Positions 12,510-26,100 of a stretch of DNA of 64,000 bases are shown here, one piece after another (the stretch's first letter is position 1; each line of letters begins with the position of its first letter). Below the pieces are notes generated by a model. That model did not search any database. It was not told the origin of the DNA and saw only the letters and a program-made list of their open reading frames with translations. The stretch covers positions 31,277,504-31,341,503 of the forward strand of contig OZ037765.1 of the NCBI GenBank assembly GCA_964035545.1, written 5' to 3'. Position numbers and translations under genes: made by a program. This DNA comes from Bugula neritina. Its lineage: Eukaryota > Bryozoa > Gymnolaemata > Cheilostomatida > Bugulidae.

Positions 12510-14204
12510 TTAAAAAAATTGTAAACTGTAAGCCGTGTTGACTTGAGAGCATTAGGTGTGATATGGAGGCACGCCTGTGTTTGTCAATGTTCGGTTCAGT
12601 ATCTCCTTTACCAGGTCTTTTGAGTGGGACTTTTTCATCAGGTTAGGTCAACACATGTACACCACAATGCTGCTCCCACAGGTCGCTGGACGGAGATGTC
12701 ACTATTTTACGCCCAAAATTTGTGCTGAATACCTCTAACTGGAAAACAAATTGCCACAGCCTAAAAAATTTAAAGGTGAAAGTTGTTAGCTGCTATTTTA
12801 TTACTATAACAACTGCTCTTATATTATTATACTATGCAAGTGTCGTGTTTCCTGAATTGTAGTAGACAAGATCACTGGTCTGGAAGTATATTCTCTACTT
12901 AGCACAGTTTCACTTCACTTTCAAGGGTTCACATCCTTGTCATGTGAATTATATTTTCTACTACTAAACCAACATAACTCCATGTATAGACATTTTTCCA
13001 TAAACTGATTCTTGTAATATAATTAGTATGGGTATTCCTATGTTAATTATGTTCTGCACTAGGTGGCAACTAGGGCTGGCCCTGTCCAAAATCTCAAATA
13101 GCGGGTGTTTGCTGGGAAAGAACACAACTGTACGAGCATGAGCTAATCGTATAAACTATAAACTCACAATACTACCACATGGTGTGTATGTAATAAGTTT
13201 CATGCACTTTAATATGAATTGATCATTTAGAAAGTCTAACTTGTGCGAAAGGGACTGAATTGAACAGCATGTAAGCCTACATCTCAAGTTGATACTGGCG
13301 CGGCTCATAAAAGCCTCTGAAATCTAATTGTTACTTGTTGACTGCTAATTGATAAATAGGATAATATTTGACATTATAGACCCATTGAAGCCATAGCATA
13401 GCAGCTTGGTTTGTAAACATGTTGCTATCACGACGTTGGGTCTCAATCAGAACATTATACTTATAGTTAAGCGAATAATAACCTATTTTATTGCTTGATA
13501 ATCTTTTGTTCATTGTCTTGCTGTGTGTTTTGTGTCACCTAATATAATTATTTATAACATCAACAATACGCTCCAGCGTGGCTTTACGGTGTAGCCATGC
13601 AGGCTACATGCACACTATTTTGTTACCTTTTGTAAGCATTCTTTTAGAGAAATATAGCAAATGAATGCCATTCTGAGAGCACTACCTTCACGGTATTGTT
13701 CTAAATTTGTTATTTAATAAAATATTACATAGCAGCAAATTCTACCCGGTGCCTAGGTGGACCCATTTATCTTCCACAACTCTCAAGGTAAAGTTAAAAT
13801 GCATCTTTTATCAATTATTTAGATTCAACCCTAGTAACTGCTGTTCTTAGTATGTAGTAATAGAATTGCTATTAATTATTGTTGGGAGCAATTTGCCTGA
13901 AAGTACAGGTATCTTTCTAGTTTATATATATTACGTTCAGTGTAACATTCTATTGAGCCATGGAGAACATCATAGTTTGTACTTATTTTGTTTGTAGTTT
14001 ATATCATTTAGGTGCAGTAGAAGAGAAATTGACAAAACCTAAGTTCTTTAAATTTCTTTATAGATTTTGGTTTGGGACGCGGGTTGACATTTTTGTGAGA
14101 ACATAATTTCTTTTGCTACATTTCTAATCTAGAACACAGGCTTTTCTCTATTACTGCACCTACCTATTTTATATTATGTTTAGTGTAACATATTCTGTTT
14201 AGCA
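12510..14204. other. Intergenic region between Caprin and the coiled-coil gene
   Basis: About 1.7 kb containing no recognised exon. Its last 300 bp should hold the promoter of the downstream gene. A second copy of the downstream gene's start-codon neighbourhood occurs around 13926-13972 (reported separately). Confidence 0.5.
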
Positions 14205-17200
14205 ATGGAGAACATTATGCTGCCGGGCAGCGAAAGCGTCAGCATGGAGGAGAGTGGAGTAAACCTCAATTCCCCTTCGATTATTGACGATGAGTTGATG
14301 ACGGCACTTGACGCTCTTGAAGGTCACGCTGACGACACCATTCAGGCATCGAGGAGCTCGGAGCTGTACTGGATTAAAACTGTGAATGAGAGAGATGAGC
14401 TCATTCTAGAGAACAGACAGACAATCGCGGAGTTGCAGAGTTTGAATGAGTCACTAAGTAAGGAGAACAGGGAGCTGAGAGGACAACTGCTGATGAACAA
14501 CCAAGGTGACATAGTCGGTGCTCTACAAGAAGATGCCGGGGAAAGTCGTAAACTTTCACTTCATGTAAGCATCGCCATGATGTGTATTTTCATTATAACT
14601 AGAGTATATGGTAATAGTAAATGTATATCAGAGCTTTAGATATAGTATAATGACACTAATTTCTATAGTAGTACTTTTCTAACTCAAGACATGCAGAAAA
14701 TTGACTTCAGCAACCTGAAATTAAAAAGTTATCAATATTTATTGGTAGTTAATCTATATATAAAACTTTTTAAAATGCTGATTTTACTAAGGAATCTGTG
14801 CCCTCTATGAAAATGCATGTTTTTCCAATCCTTGACTGAGTAGAAGATGTTTAGTCTACTTATTTTCTACCTCTGCAAGATCATCTTGAATGGAATCACA
14901 TATTAAATAGTACAGTTCAAATTGCATGGTTATGAAGCAACAACATACAGTGTATATACAATGTATTTAGTTAGCATTTTAAGTTAATATTTTGTTTGGT
15001 AAATTTTTATTTTCAGCTACAAGATGAGCTGGCCGAGTTACAAATGAATGTAGTTGCCAGGTTGAAAGACCAGATAAAGGCATTGCAAGGAAATTTGGTC
15101 AAATGCGGTCAAAATTATTCAGATTTGTTCAGTCGATTGCGTCAAGAGCGGCTAAGAGTGAACCCAAATATCCTGGAGATATGTGAAGAGCTGTTCAATT
15201 CGAAAAGAGAAGCTCGTACCAACCAAGAGCAGCTCAGATATAAGCAGCAGATAAGCGAACTGTGTGAGCTGTACGACACAGTCATAGATGGAGCTTGTCA
15301 AGAGTGTGAGGAGTATCTCCATAGCATTGAGAGACTGGAGTTGGAGAACAAGAACACTCGGTCGCCACCGAAGAGCCGCCCCAACATGGCCACTGATGAG
15401 TACTACATGGAGATGCTCCACTCCTCTGAGCAGTCCAACAGAGAACTTTGTGTACAGATTGAACAACTGCAAAAGGAAATGAACTCCAGAGAGCAAAGGT
15501 CGTTTAATGAAACCATGTCCAGAATTGAAAATACCAATCGAGAGCAAACTGAAAAGATGAAAATTCAAATTTCCAAACTATCACAAGAGTTATCTCTTCT
15601 AAATGTTGACAATCGTGCTCTCAGGGAAAAGATTCTTCGAACCGAAAATGACAATGAAAGTTTGATAAAACAAGTAAGTAACTCTACAGTTGTTAGTGAA
15701 GAGCTCAAAGCCCTACAGTCTAATCTTGACAACCAACTGTCTTTGAATCACAATCTAGAACTCAAAGTCCGTGAACTAGAGTTGATTCGAATGGAGCATA
15801 GTACATCTTGTGAGGCCATGAAGAGAGACTACACAGATTTGACCGAAAAGTTATTAGCATATGAAAACGAACTTCGTAACTTGCATAAAAAATTCAGCGA
15901 ATCACAAGAATTGCAGTACAAGTTTGACCAGATGAATTCACACCTCAATGAATCGATGATGCGAATTCAAACCGAAAACAATGTATTAGTCCAGGAAGTG
16001 TCAAGCGCTAGAAAAGAAGTAAGCCTGGCACACGTGGTAAGCGAGCAAGAAGCACGAAAGCAGTCTGAACATGAGGAGACAATTCTGCGTATGAAAGAAA
16101 TGGAATTAGCCCACCAGACTGAAATAAGAGAGCTGACTTCTAAACTTGAGTCTGCGGAGAAGCAACATAAAACTGCCAACTCGAAAGTCAAAGCATTGCG
16201 AGATCGTTTGAAAACAATGCAGGAGTCATGGCAGAAAGTTTCAACTAACACCGAGTCTTCTTTCACTGCCCTCCGCGATCAGTACCAGCAGCAGATTAAA
16301 GAATATAAATCTATCATTGACTCGCTGAAGTCACAGAACTCTTCACTAGGTTCGAGAATTGAGTCGCTGAAAAAGGTATCAGTTCAGAATAACAGTAGCC
16401 AAGTTGCTAATTTAGAGCAGCAGGTACGTACCACTAGCAGTCTTGTGATCATAATAATGTATCCAAATAGTGTCTGGTTGTATTGTTTGATATAAAAAGG
16501 AGGTAGCTTCATGGAAAGTTGGAATTTTCAAGTCTGCAAGCAATAAATTTTAAAACAGAGAGTAGATAACTCTGTGTTTGTTTCAAGCATAATATTATGT
16601 TGAGATGAGTAGAACCTTGCGGTATTTTAAGAAAATGTGATTGTCTTTAAAAGATATAATCATTATATCAATTTTCACAGCAAGACTTTTTTATTGTTTA
16701 TCCTTTAAATGCTTTTAAACTGCATAAACATTATTTTATTTACTTTGAGTTTTAAATTATCGCAGATGTTTGCTTAGTTCATAATCTTAATTTTCTAAGT
16801 GTTTGAAATGATGCTGTCATTTTATGCAGTAAATGTTTTTGTATGAAACTTTTTTTTCAGCTTGTAAGCATGCTATCCTGTGTTTTTAATTTATTGACAG
16901 ATTTCGGAATACAAGAGTATTATGGATGGCTATAGGGAAGAGAATATATTACTGCGCAAGGAGCTTAGTCTAATAATTGCAAGCATTCAAGTAAGTCAAT
17001 AGAAGACTAGTCAGTGTGATTGCATAACTCCCATTATGTTAACTCTTGATCATTTAAAAGGGAAAGTTCTGCATAATGAAAGATTAATTTTTTGTTTACT
17101 CATTATAGTTAATAAACATTATATTTTATTGGTGATTTATCAACATTTTTTTTATTGAAATGTCATTTTTTGGTAGCCTGTGCTGTGAGTCTAAAAATTT

Positions 17201-18973
17201 TACTCCCCCAACACCAAATTTCTGAGGTTTTATTTCTGCAACAAGTATAGTTCTAAGTTGCTGTTTCCTGTATTTAAGATGGTGGTTTTGAGATTTAATG
17301 TAGAAACAGCTGTTCACATGTATGAGGTTATTGTCTGCTGTTTTAGGATGATGACAAAGCAATGGCGTCGCGTGACCCCAAACCAGATGAGTTTGCAAGA
17401 CTTAAAGACATTCTAGATACAGCAAAATCAGAATGTCAAAGCTTGCAGCTTCACAAAACTTCCCACAGTATAAGAGCGAAACCAGCCAATGGGGCCTCTA
17501 CAAAGAATGAGTCAGCATCTTCCAATAAATACAACTCATCTGGTTTAGAATCAGACAGCGATCGGAAAATGCCTGCTGCCAGAGAAGCTGGTAGAACAAG
17601 TTACGCTGCCGATAAACCCTGGAGTCGCTATAGAGCTGCGCAAGTAAATAAATCCAAATGTTTAGAGCCTCTTGCGGTCAGCACTCCGCGCTCAACCAAA
17701 GAGGATAGCCTTAGCTCTCATAGAATATCTCTACCAGTTGTTGAAACTAAGCCACCTGAGATTAGTATGTCCACGTTGGATAGAACTCCACTACGACAAG
17801 CGCCATCTAGACAAGATCTTGCATCAAGATATTCTTCTGGACAACCTGGAGGAAGGTCTAGTTTGGACAACCCGAGTAACCTGAGATATGAGAAACTTTC
17901 AATTAGCAAGTCTGCTGCATCAACAGCATTGGCAGCCGACATTTCAAAAGTTTCTACAGATGCTGCAGATAGTAGAAACAAACCAGCAATAAGAAAGGAG
18001 GTTATTGAAATAAAGCATCGAAACTCTGCTGATTTAGACCCTAGCAAAGCTTTTAAACCAATAAATCCTGACAGCGGCCCATCTACAGTCAGAGACAGTG
18101 GCAAGTATCAGCCTATTTCTCCATACAAGTCTTCCGCGTACAGAGATCTGAGTTCCCAGTCATTAGGTTACAGGAGTACGGCTGACAGGCAACCTTATAC
18201 AGCGTATAGTAGGTCTTACCACACTAGGCCTGGCATCACATCCTATGAGCCTTCAAGTTACAAGTCCAAATACACCGGCCGCCATGAGTCCAAAGTAGCA
18301 GCTGACTACAAGAATATCTCTACCGACAGCGCTTATGGCTCACCTTCACGATCTTTCTCTAAAATTTCGTCTGTGTCAAGTTACACAAATCCTTATAAAA
18401 AGGATTACAATCTCTATACAGCACCATTTACTTACAGCAAATCCATGCCAAGGAATGACAATTCCTTATCCGAGGTACCGCCGCTCTTTTCCAGCCGCCA
18501 TCTTATAACAGCTTGAGTGTGAGTGAAAATATTAAACAGTATTCATGCTGTGTGATAACCAGCTAGTGAATGATTTGTTTAACATTGACTGTTTGAATCT
18601 TATAGTAAATCTCATCACCTTCTTTTCTATTCGTATTTATTGTCTATCCCATTATTGTTTCTAGCAATTGAAATATGAGAGCAAACAGACTGAAGTCTTG
18701 AACAGAACTCTGGACAATTTAGAAATCTCTATGGACAGTTACTCATCTGTCACTCGGGCAGACAAGCACATGTTAGATGTTGTCACAGAACCCACCTCTT
18801 CCAGATATGTGGCGCCATATGTGGCTTCTCGGACCTCTACTGATTTGAATTTCTCAACTAATCTAAATAAAACTACACAGTGTATTGCATCAGCTGTAGG
18901 CTCAAGTCATAAGATCGCAACTCCCCACACCTTTACATTTCATGGCAGTGTTGTATATGATTCTATATATTGA
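14205..18973 (+). CDS. Uncharacterised coiled-coil protein with Ser/Tyr-rich C-terminal region
   Basis: Five coding exons, all phase 0: 14205-14564, 15017-16423, 16901-16990, 17347-18474, 18665-18973; about 1097 aa. I do not recognise the family. Residues 1-45 are acidic and Ser-rich. About 65-620 are almost continuous heptad-rich coiled coil (many Glu, Gln, Lys, Leu), with a Cys-containing segment near 215-220 (GACQECEEY). From ~640 to the end the protein becomes low-complexity, rich in Ser, Tyr, Arg and Lys (for example SSYKSKYTGRHES, SYTNPYKKDYN), interrupted by a short helix (LKYESKQTEVLNRTLDNLE). No membrane segment or catalytic motif is visible. The architecture suggests a centrosomal, ciliary or cytoskeletal scaffold, but this is inference from shape only. 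The start is the first ATG after a TATTATG-type AT-rich leader. The exon at 18665 may have an alternative 3' partner at about 19740. Confidence 0.85.
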
Positions 18974-20000
18974 CACAATTACCACTGCCTTGTAGTTGCT
19001 CCATGACATTTTAGAAAAAATATTTTTAAACACTTATCTTTTTGACACAATTGTTGCTTTTACTGATAGTTTTGAAATAGTTTTGTTCAATTCACAGCAT
19101 GACATGTTTTATTGTTTATCATGACAAAGCAGGACAGTAACTTTTTAAATATTTTTATTGTTTTTTATATGTACATCCTAAAATAAATTACAACACGAAA
19201 TACTGTAACGTCTATTCAATGTGTGTTTAGAGTATGCAGGTTACTACACTATTCTAAAATGTTTTCTCTTACAACATATTTAAATTTAAAAGTTGTATAC
19301 AAAAACTAATACTTAATTTGATACATCAACGAGCATCGATATTCATAATCTTATGAAGTGTGTAAATTGCACAGGATTTAAATTGTAGCCTAAGCATTTT
19401 TCTGCTTACTTGACAATTTTTAAAAAAGTACCATCAGCACGTAATATAATATGTTTTCTGATGCGATTATTAAAACGAAATGTTTTTGAAGAATGTATAG
19501 ACTTACGAAACAACATCAAACAAAGCACTACACCACAACATATATTTTAGCTATGCACTGTGTATCTTCATTGATCTTTGTTAATCGAGATAGCCTTGAG
19601 CTAAATGCAGCTTTCAGTACAGTTCTAGCACCATCTATACCAACTCAGCGTCATATATCCAACCATAAGGCAAGCTGGTATTTGTTCACATTGCTCCACT
19701 CACAAGATATCATTCGATAGAATTTGTTTACTATAAAGAGTGAGCCTCGACAAGGCACTAGTATGAGTTCTCCAAATTCCCCACTCACCACCACCAGGTT
19801 GGAAGCAGATGCACCCACATCACTCGCAGAGTTATCCTCTCTCCCTGAGGCTAATCCTAAAACATGTGATTTTTACAACTATATAGTCATAACTAAAAAG
19901 CTACTGTCTTGTATGACGCACAATTATTGAATTAAATTATATTTTCGCACTCAGTATTGAAAATGGAATACTTTGCAATGCACAAAAATCTATGGTTATA
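18974..20000. other. Convergent intergenic region (coiled-coil gene / FSTL)
   Basis: Contains the 3' UTR of the coiled-coil gene, with AATAAA at 19182-19187 (209 nt after the stop). The segment 19740-19870 is unusually GC-rich and codon-like for this region (reported as a possible alternative exon). The rest is AT-rich with no recognised feature. Confidence 0.5.
19182..19187 (+). terminator. Poly(A) signal of coiled-coil gene
   Basis: AATAAA about 209 nt after the TGA stop at 18971-18973, in AT-rich sequence. Confidence 0.5.
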
Positions 20001-20187
20001 CATTGCTCTCTCCATATCTCACTAACCTACTGGTCCGAAACCTCAATTGATGACATAGTAGAATACCATGATTAATTCGCGGATTCATTAAATTTGGCCA
20101 TTTTGTACCTATATAAACACATACATAAGTCACAAAACCTATGGAATTTTGTGAGAACTAGATCCGTGAGCTACGGAGGGAGCAATG
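20001..20187. mobile_element. MITE-like element, copy A (abuts FSTL stop codon)
   Basis: A ~187-bp segment with imperfect terminal inverted repeats: left end cattgctctctccatatctc, right end being the near reverse complement (gagctacggagggagcaatg). Its interior matches, in opposite orientation, the segment at 40941-41129 in a TTF2 intron (shared words include 'gaaacctcaattg' and 'gcatagtagaataccat' with few changes). Two dispersed copies plus TIRs indicate a non-autonomous DNA transposon. Target-site duplications are not clear. The right end stops one base before the FSTL stop codon (20189-20191), so the element forms the start of that gene's 3' UTR. Confidence 0.72.
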
Positions 20188-20188
20188 T

Positions 20189-23100
20189 CTATGATGTGTC
20201 ATAAGCTACACCTTCTAGTACAGTGGTTTTTCTGGTTTTGACATCAAAGAAGATCAAAGAGTTGCCGTCTAGAGAGGTGACAGCTAAGTTGTAGCTTTCA
20301 GCCTCCTCAGAATTCATGAATCTCACTTCCCCGATTGACATGTGGAGGACATGTTTGTACATTTCAACCAGTGTGGCTGCAAGCATTGAGAAGTACAGTG
20401 CAAACAACTGAATGATATGGCAGCAATGCTACATAACTTCTTATTACAAACACTATGTTCTGTAGAATCATTGCTATAATAGCCTACTGAGGTAACAGCT
20501 GAATATGCTATAAAATGAGTTATGATTTTAGATTATGACCTATTCAATAACTACACATATTTTAAATAATTGTAGTCAAAATACTGCAAATATGTTGAAA
20601 TTGCAACATTTTTCTATTAGTCAGTTTGTCACAGTATACTGCTGCATGGGTAACATAGCTTATTATGGTCAATGTAGCCCATTTTATTATTATAGTAGAT
20701 TACTTGAAGTTTTCTAACAAGGATCTATAAATATATGAAATGAATGTGGATAAAACGTCCACTGTCAATTTCATAGCCTGCCTCGCCTTCAGTGGTCAAG
20801 TATGTTACAGTAAATGTTACAAAAATAAGATTTCATCTATTTGAAAAGTTCAATAGGGACACTAGCTGATACATACCATTGTCATTGAGGTAATACACGC
20901 TTAGCGTACTCGGTTTTTCCACTGCTACGATATACCTTGTGTTGTGGGAAACGTACAGTTCTCCTGACTGAAACTTGCTCACCACACTATTCATAACAGT
21001 GTCAAGGAGAAGGTTGAAATCGCCGTGATCACACTGCGCTAGAGCTAAGCCACCTACAATACAGTATTGTGAGTTGTATATCTTAAGGTAGCATGGAAAC
21101 TGCTGAATCTAGCAGTAGCAGTCAACCACAGTCTATAGATGTAAGACGATGGAAAATCATATCAAAAAGTTATTGGTTGATCTGATTTTTTTAAGGTCAG
21201 CTGGCTTAACGTTATTAGTTGTGAATACATGATTTTGCTATAAAATACATCACATACCTTTTAGAAAGGTTTTTAAAAATCATTTGCAAAAGTTAAACCA
21301 TTTTAGGTGGCATATAAATAAAGATAATACTATGTTTATTCTAATGGGAAATATATTGTTTAGTTTATATGTATGCATAGTTTTTATATATATATTTATT
21401 TTATAATATTTTATTTTGTTTATTTTAATATTGGTACAGTGCAAGCACAAACAGACCTATAGCTAAGTAATGGAGCTGCAGAACTTTGCACTTCCACTCT
21501 GTTAAGTCAAGTGCCCCGTTGTAAGTCATAGTAGCCGTGTCTAATCTGCTCAACCCATGCTGATCAAAGTGAGATGAGAAGGCGTAGCGAGAAGTTGTGT
21601 TAAATGCTGTTAGTCTGGGAACAAACAATTCTTCAACCTGCATGTCATATATCATATTATATTATATCATCATATATCATGTCCCATCATATTATATCAT
21701 ATCCCATCATATCATATCATATATCACATCATATCATGTCCCATCATGTTATATCATACATGTATACAAGACTGTTAGAATTAGTTTGTATAATGCAGAC
21801 CTGACATTACCATGTACATAGCACACATATACAACAATATGAACTATACTGCAAAGTATAGTATAGTTCATATAGTTCAAACACACACACACACACGCAC
21901 ACAAAAACAAACACGCAAAAACACAAACACAAACACACACACAAACACATACACACACACAAACAAACACACAAACACACACACACACACAAACACACAC
22001 ACAAACACACACGCACGCACGCACGCAAGCACACACGCACGAATACTACATGATAATAATATATGGTAATATATCTTATAGCTTACAGCATCAAATATAG
22101 AGTAGTGAGGCAGCAGAGAGGTGAGGGGCATGTAGGGTCCCTTGCTTGCATCACTCAGTATCATAACAGTCTGGAACTGGTACTGGTTTCCCACCAACAC
22201 CCACAGTTCATCCGTCTCCTCCATGTAGGCTATGGAAGTAGGTTTGTGCTTCAACGGCATTACCTATCACCCAAGTAAACATGTCTGTTTGCTAATTGTA
22301 TAATATTATGTAACTGTTCATGTTATTTACTAAAGAAGATCATGCTATAAAATAAAGTCATGAACTGATCTGAAAAGATAAGGACTAAAATTTGAACTAT
22401 TAGCTTGTAAATATTAAACAAGGACATTAATTGCTATAAATAATAAACAGTTGATTCTTCTTAAACTGCAGTGAAAATGATAAGTCGAAACAGTCTTCTC
22501 TTCTTTAAAAACTTCTAAGAAACTAAATCTTTGTATGACAACTCATAAGCCATTAGAAAAGACCTTCACTTTTTCTAAATTAATGAAAAATTTGTGCAGC
22601 AAAAAAATTTGAAAAAGCTTCTTCAAAAATAGTTTTTTAGTTAGAATATCAGCACTTAGATAGCCATGGTAAACTCAACTCACATGTTGGAGTCGTAAGT
22701 TGTCCCTCACATTGATAACCAGAATTCTGTAGAGACTGGGCTGAGAGACATACACATACTTATTATCTACATTAATAGCCACACCCCAGTCACAGCCGTC
22801 TTCATAGGAGCACAGGCTATCCAAGGTATTGCTCGACTCTAAAAAATTTATAGACTTCATTTTGTGTAAATATATAAAGCAAAGTCATCCATGTTTCACC
22901 TGTGCATTAAAAGTTAAATTTTTTTTAATGTTTGACTCCTAGAAACCATTTTTAACTTTGATTCTTTACTAATAATCTCGTTTGAGATGCAACTGCTGTA
23001 GTTGGCAGACAAATAGCAGTTTGTAAAATCATTGAATAAAGTTTGTGTCTTTCACAACATTTTCTTTAACAAATTCGATGCAAGTTTTAGCAGTAATTGT

Positions 23101-26100
23101 TACCCTGCATATATTATATTATTGTTAATTCATCACTATTTGTAATCAATGGGTAGATAACTCTCGTACAAACATTTTTATGAAACAGGTAAAGCATGCT
23201 ATACTCATAGATGACATTATTGTTTTTATTATGCAACCTTGGAGATTAGAGGTGAAATCTGCAGCATGTTTATCTACAGAGTGTTTTGTGAAGCAGTGTT
23301 CTGGCTCATAGGCTGTATATCCAGACTTGTGGAATACTAGATACGTTCCCTTACTTTTCACATCGTCATCTGCAGAGGAATATAAATTATACAATTTAAA
23401 TAAATTCTTGTGACATATAAACCATTTCTTACTTGTAAAGTCATGGCTAAAAATTATATTTATTGCAAACATTTAGTATTAATAAAGCAAAAATCAGGCA
23501 ATAATTTTCCTTTGTTGAATAGCAACAATAATTAGTTGGCCAAGACAAGCTAATATGGTGTACATTATATTATAATTAATAGTCTTAAAGATTTTGCATG
23601 TAAAACCCCAATAAATTTTCAAAATTAGGTTTGCATTAAAATAATGTTGAAGCTGGAAAAAGCTCATGTAGAATCATGATAAATATGTTTTATTGTGCAC
23701 AAGACATTTCAACTAGTTGAATAGTCCAGAGAGAGAGTGAAGACATCATACGCATCAAACATTAGCTATTTAGCTGAAAGCTTTTCATAGCTTTTTTTCT
23801 AAAAACTTGTATAGCTACAATTTGCTACAATAAAACTCATGATTATGCTACAACCTAGACTATAGAAAACACTAGTCTTAAGTATGACTTGAGAATTCTT
23901 ATTAGTAAAATCCTTAAAATATAATAATTCATTCTAATTTTATCTTTCACATGTTATATGCAGTGTGAAAAGTAATCTAAAGAGTTTAATGTTGTCATAG
24001 AAACTGAAAACACATACCTTGTAAGTACAGATCTAGAGGGAGGATACCGAGGTTGGTGGTGGAGGTAGACCAGGCGGTGACTGACTTGCCGATACATGTG
24101 TAGTCCCCTGAGTCTATTTGACCATTAGGGGACAGAATGGTGAGCGTGCCGTTTCCCTCTGTACACAGGGAATTGAGACTACACAACATTTTATACATCA
24201 CAAAGGTCATAAATGCTCATGACAAATTCTAATTGGGATAGCCTTGCACAAAGACGTGACAATGCAGACCAAAAAATGTACTTTTGTATGCTTTCTGGTA
24301 GTGCCGCTATAGACCAAGACCGGTTCTCCCTTCATTTTGCAGAGTCTCACAATACCAGACATGGTGCTATTAAGGGCAATATCAATACCAAAACTGCCAA
24401 ACATTCATATAAACATCGCATCCATAAACTTTTCTAATGATTCTAGCTGCTTTGCCTAACTGATTATAAGCACTTAACACCAACTCTGCTTTATATCATC
24501 TGAAGCTGTGCGGTGTATATTTATTTATTTATTTACTTTTTTTTTTTTTTCCTTTTTTTTCTCCTGGCAGTAGCTAGCTATTGAGCTTTGAATCAAAGCA
24601 TAATTAACTATATTCTTATCTCGTAGACAAAATGGTTTTCTTCCTTACTACTGATAATCTAAACAATTGTTCATACACCACTGCATCTCGATAAAGGAGC
24701 CAAAGCGCTCCGAGTGAGATTAATTAGATGAGATGAGATGAGATGAGATGAGATAAAGCTACAGCTGAAAACTGTGTCACATATCATGTCACATGAATTA
24801 TTTTGTCACATACATTACATAGTGTGTCACATGTATTTTGTGCCATATCCTCACACATAGATACTGCTTGCAACAAAAGCACAATTACAAATATATACTT
24901 TTGACTCTTCAGTTCTGCTACTAAGTGTTCTAATAAAAAGATTTTGCACTGCTTCAAATAAAGTTTCAACCATTTTAATATCATCAATTGAAATCTTTGG
25001 ATAATTTTAATATATACAGTGTATCTGGTGTGATAGATCTAATGACAAATAAATTCTCATAAAATTATGCATTTAGCCTATTTATATGTGCATTATATTA
25101 GTTCTACTAATATAATATAATGTTATTTTAGTCTGAAATATTATTTCCTGTATAACTATACAACTTACTGCTCCATTCATATCGCTGCGTGTCATGTGGC
25201 ACATTGTATTGGCCCACTTGCCACTCTGTAGTTGGCTGTGGGACTCCATCTGCATGGCATTTGAGGCTCGTGCTAGCCCCCTCCAACACGTGACCTACTT
25301 TGTTTGTTCTGACCACAGGCTTGACTGTTCAATTGAAAAGTTTCATATATAATTTTAATAGGAAAAGCAGTTTTCTTAGTACAGTTGTCGCATTATACTA
25401 GAAAGGCTTAAACTTCAGAAAAAGTCACATATATATATAGTAATAAGTTGTTGGGTTTTTACATAAGCTGGGAAAGCTTTTCCCTAATACATGATAGCAT
25501 TTCACATATCATCTTAGCTATATTATGCTTTTCCACTATCATTATAGCAAATACGCAAAAGCTAACTTTTTTACTACTATAAAGACCCAACAGTTTTTCT
25601 CTTATCCAGGCTTGTATCTCACACTTGTACTTGCAACTTATAAAACACTAAAACACAACATAAGTAATGTTCTTTGTACATATAATCTATAAATATATTA
25701 TTTAGACATGAATATGTGTAATCAACAGAGATTTACTGCCTTTTCTGTAGTTATCCCACCTTTAACTATAAGCAGTCGAGTTATGATAACATGAGGTTGG
25801 TCAATGTCATAGCACGTGTAGTTTCCTGTATGGTCGAGATTTACTGCAGATATGAACAGATCCTTGTTAGAGAGAACCTGCAGAAATATGACAAGTACAA
25901 ATAATTCCTGCATATTTTGACACCTGTTAGTATTAATTCTAATTTTCAGCTGACATAAAACCTGAACTCACACTCATGCTGTTTGACGTGTCAAATTCTA
26001 TCTCCACACCATTTCTCATCCACACAACCTGTTGGGACTTTGCAAGCTGACACGGCAGCTCTACTCCAGTATAGCCGTCTGCAGTGACGTAGGTTATCAT

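Noticed and set aside
21749-22069. Cys/Val-rich and Thr/His-rich long frames
   Set aside because: Shadows of the CA microsatellite. Only 22087-22263 (minus) is a genuine FSTL exon.
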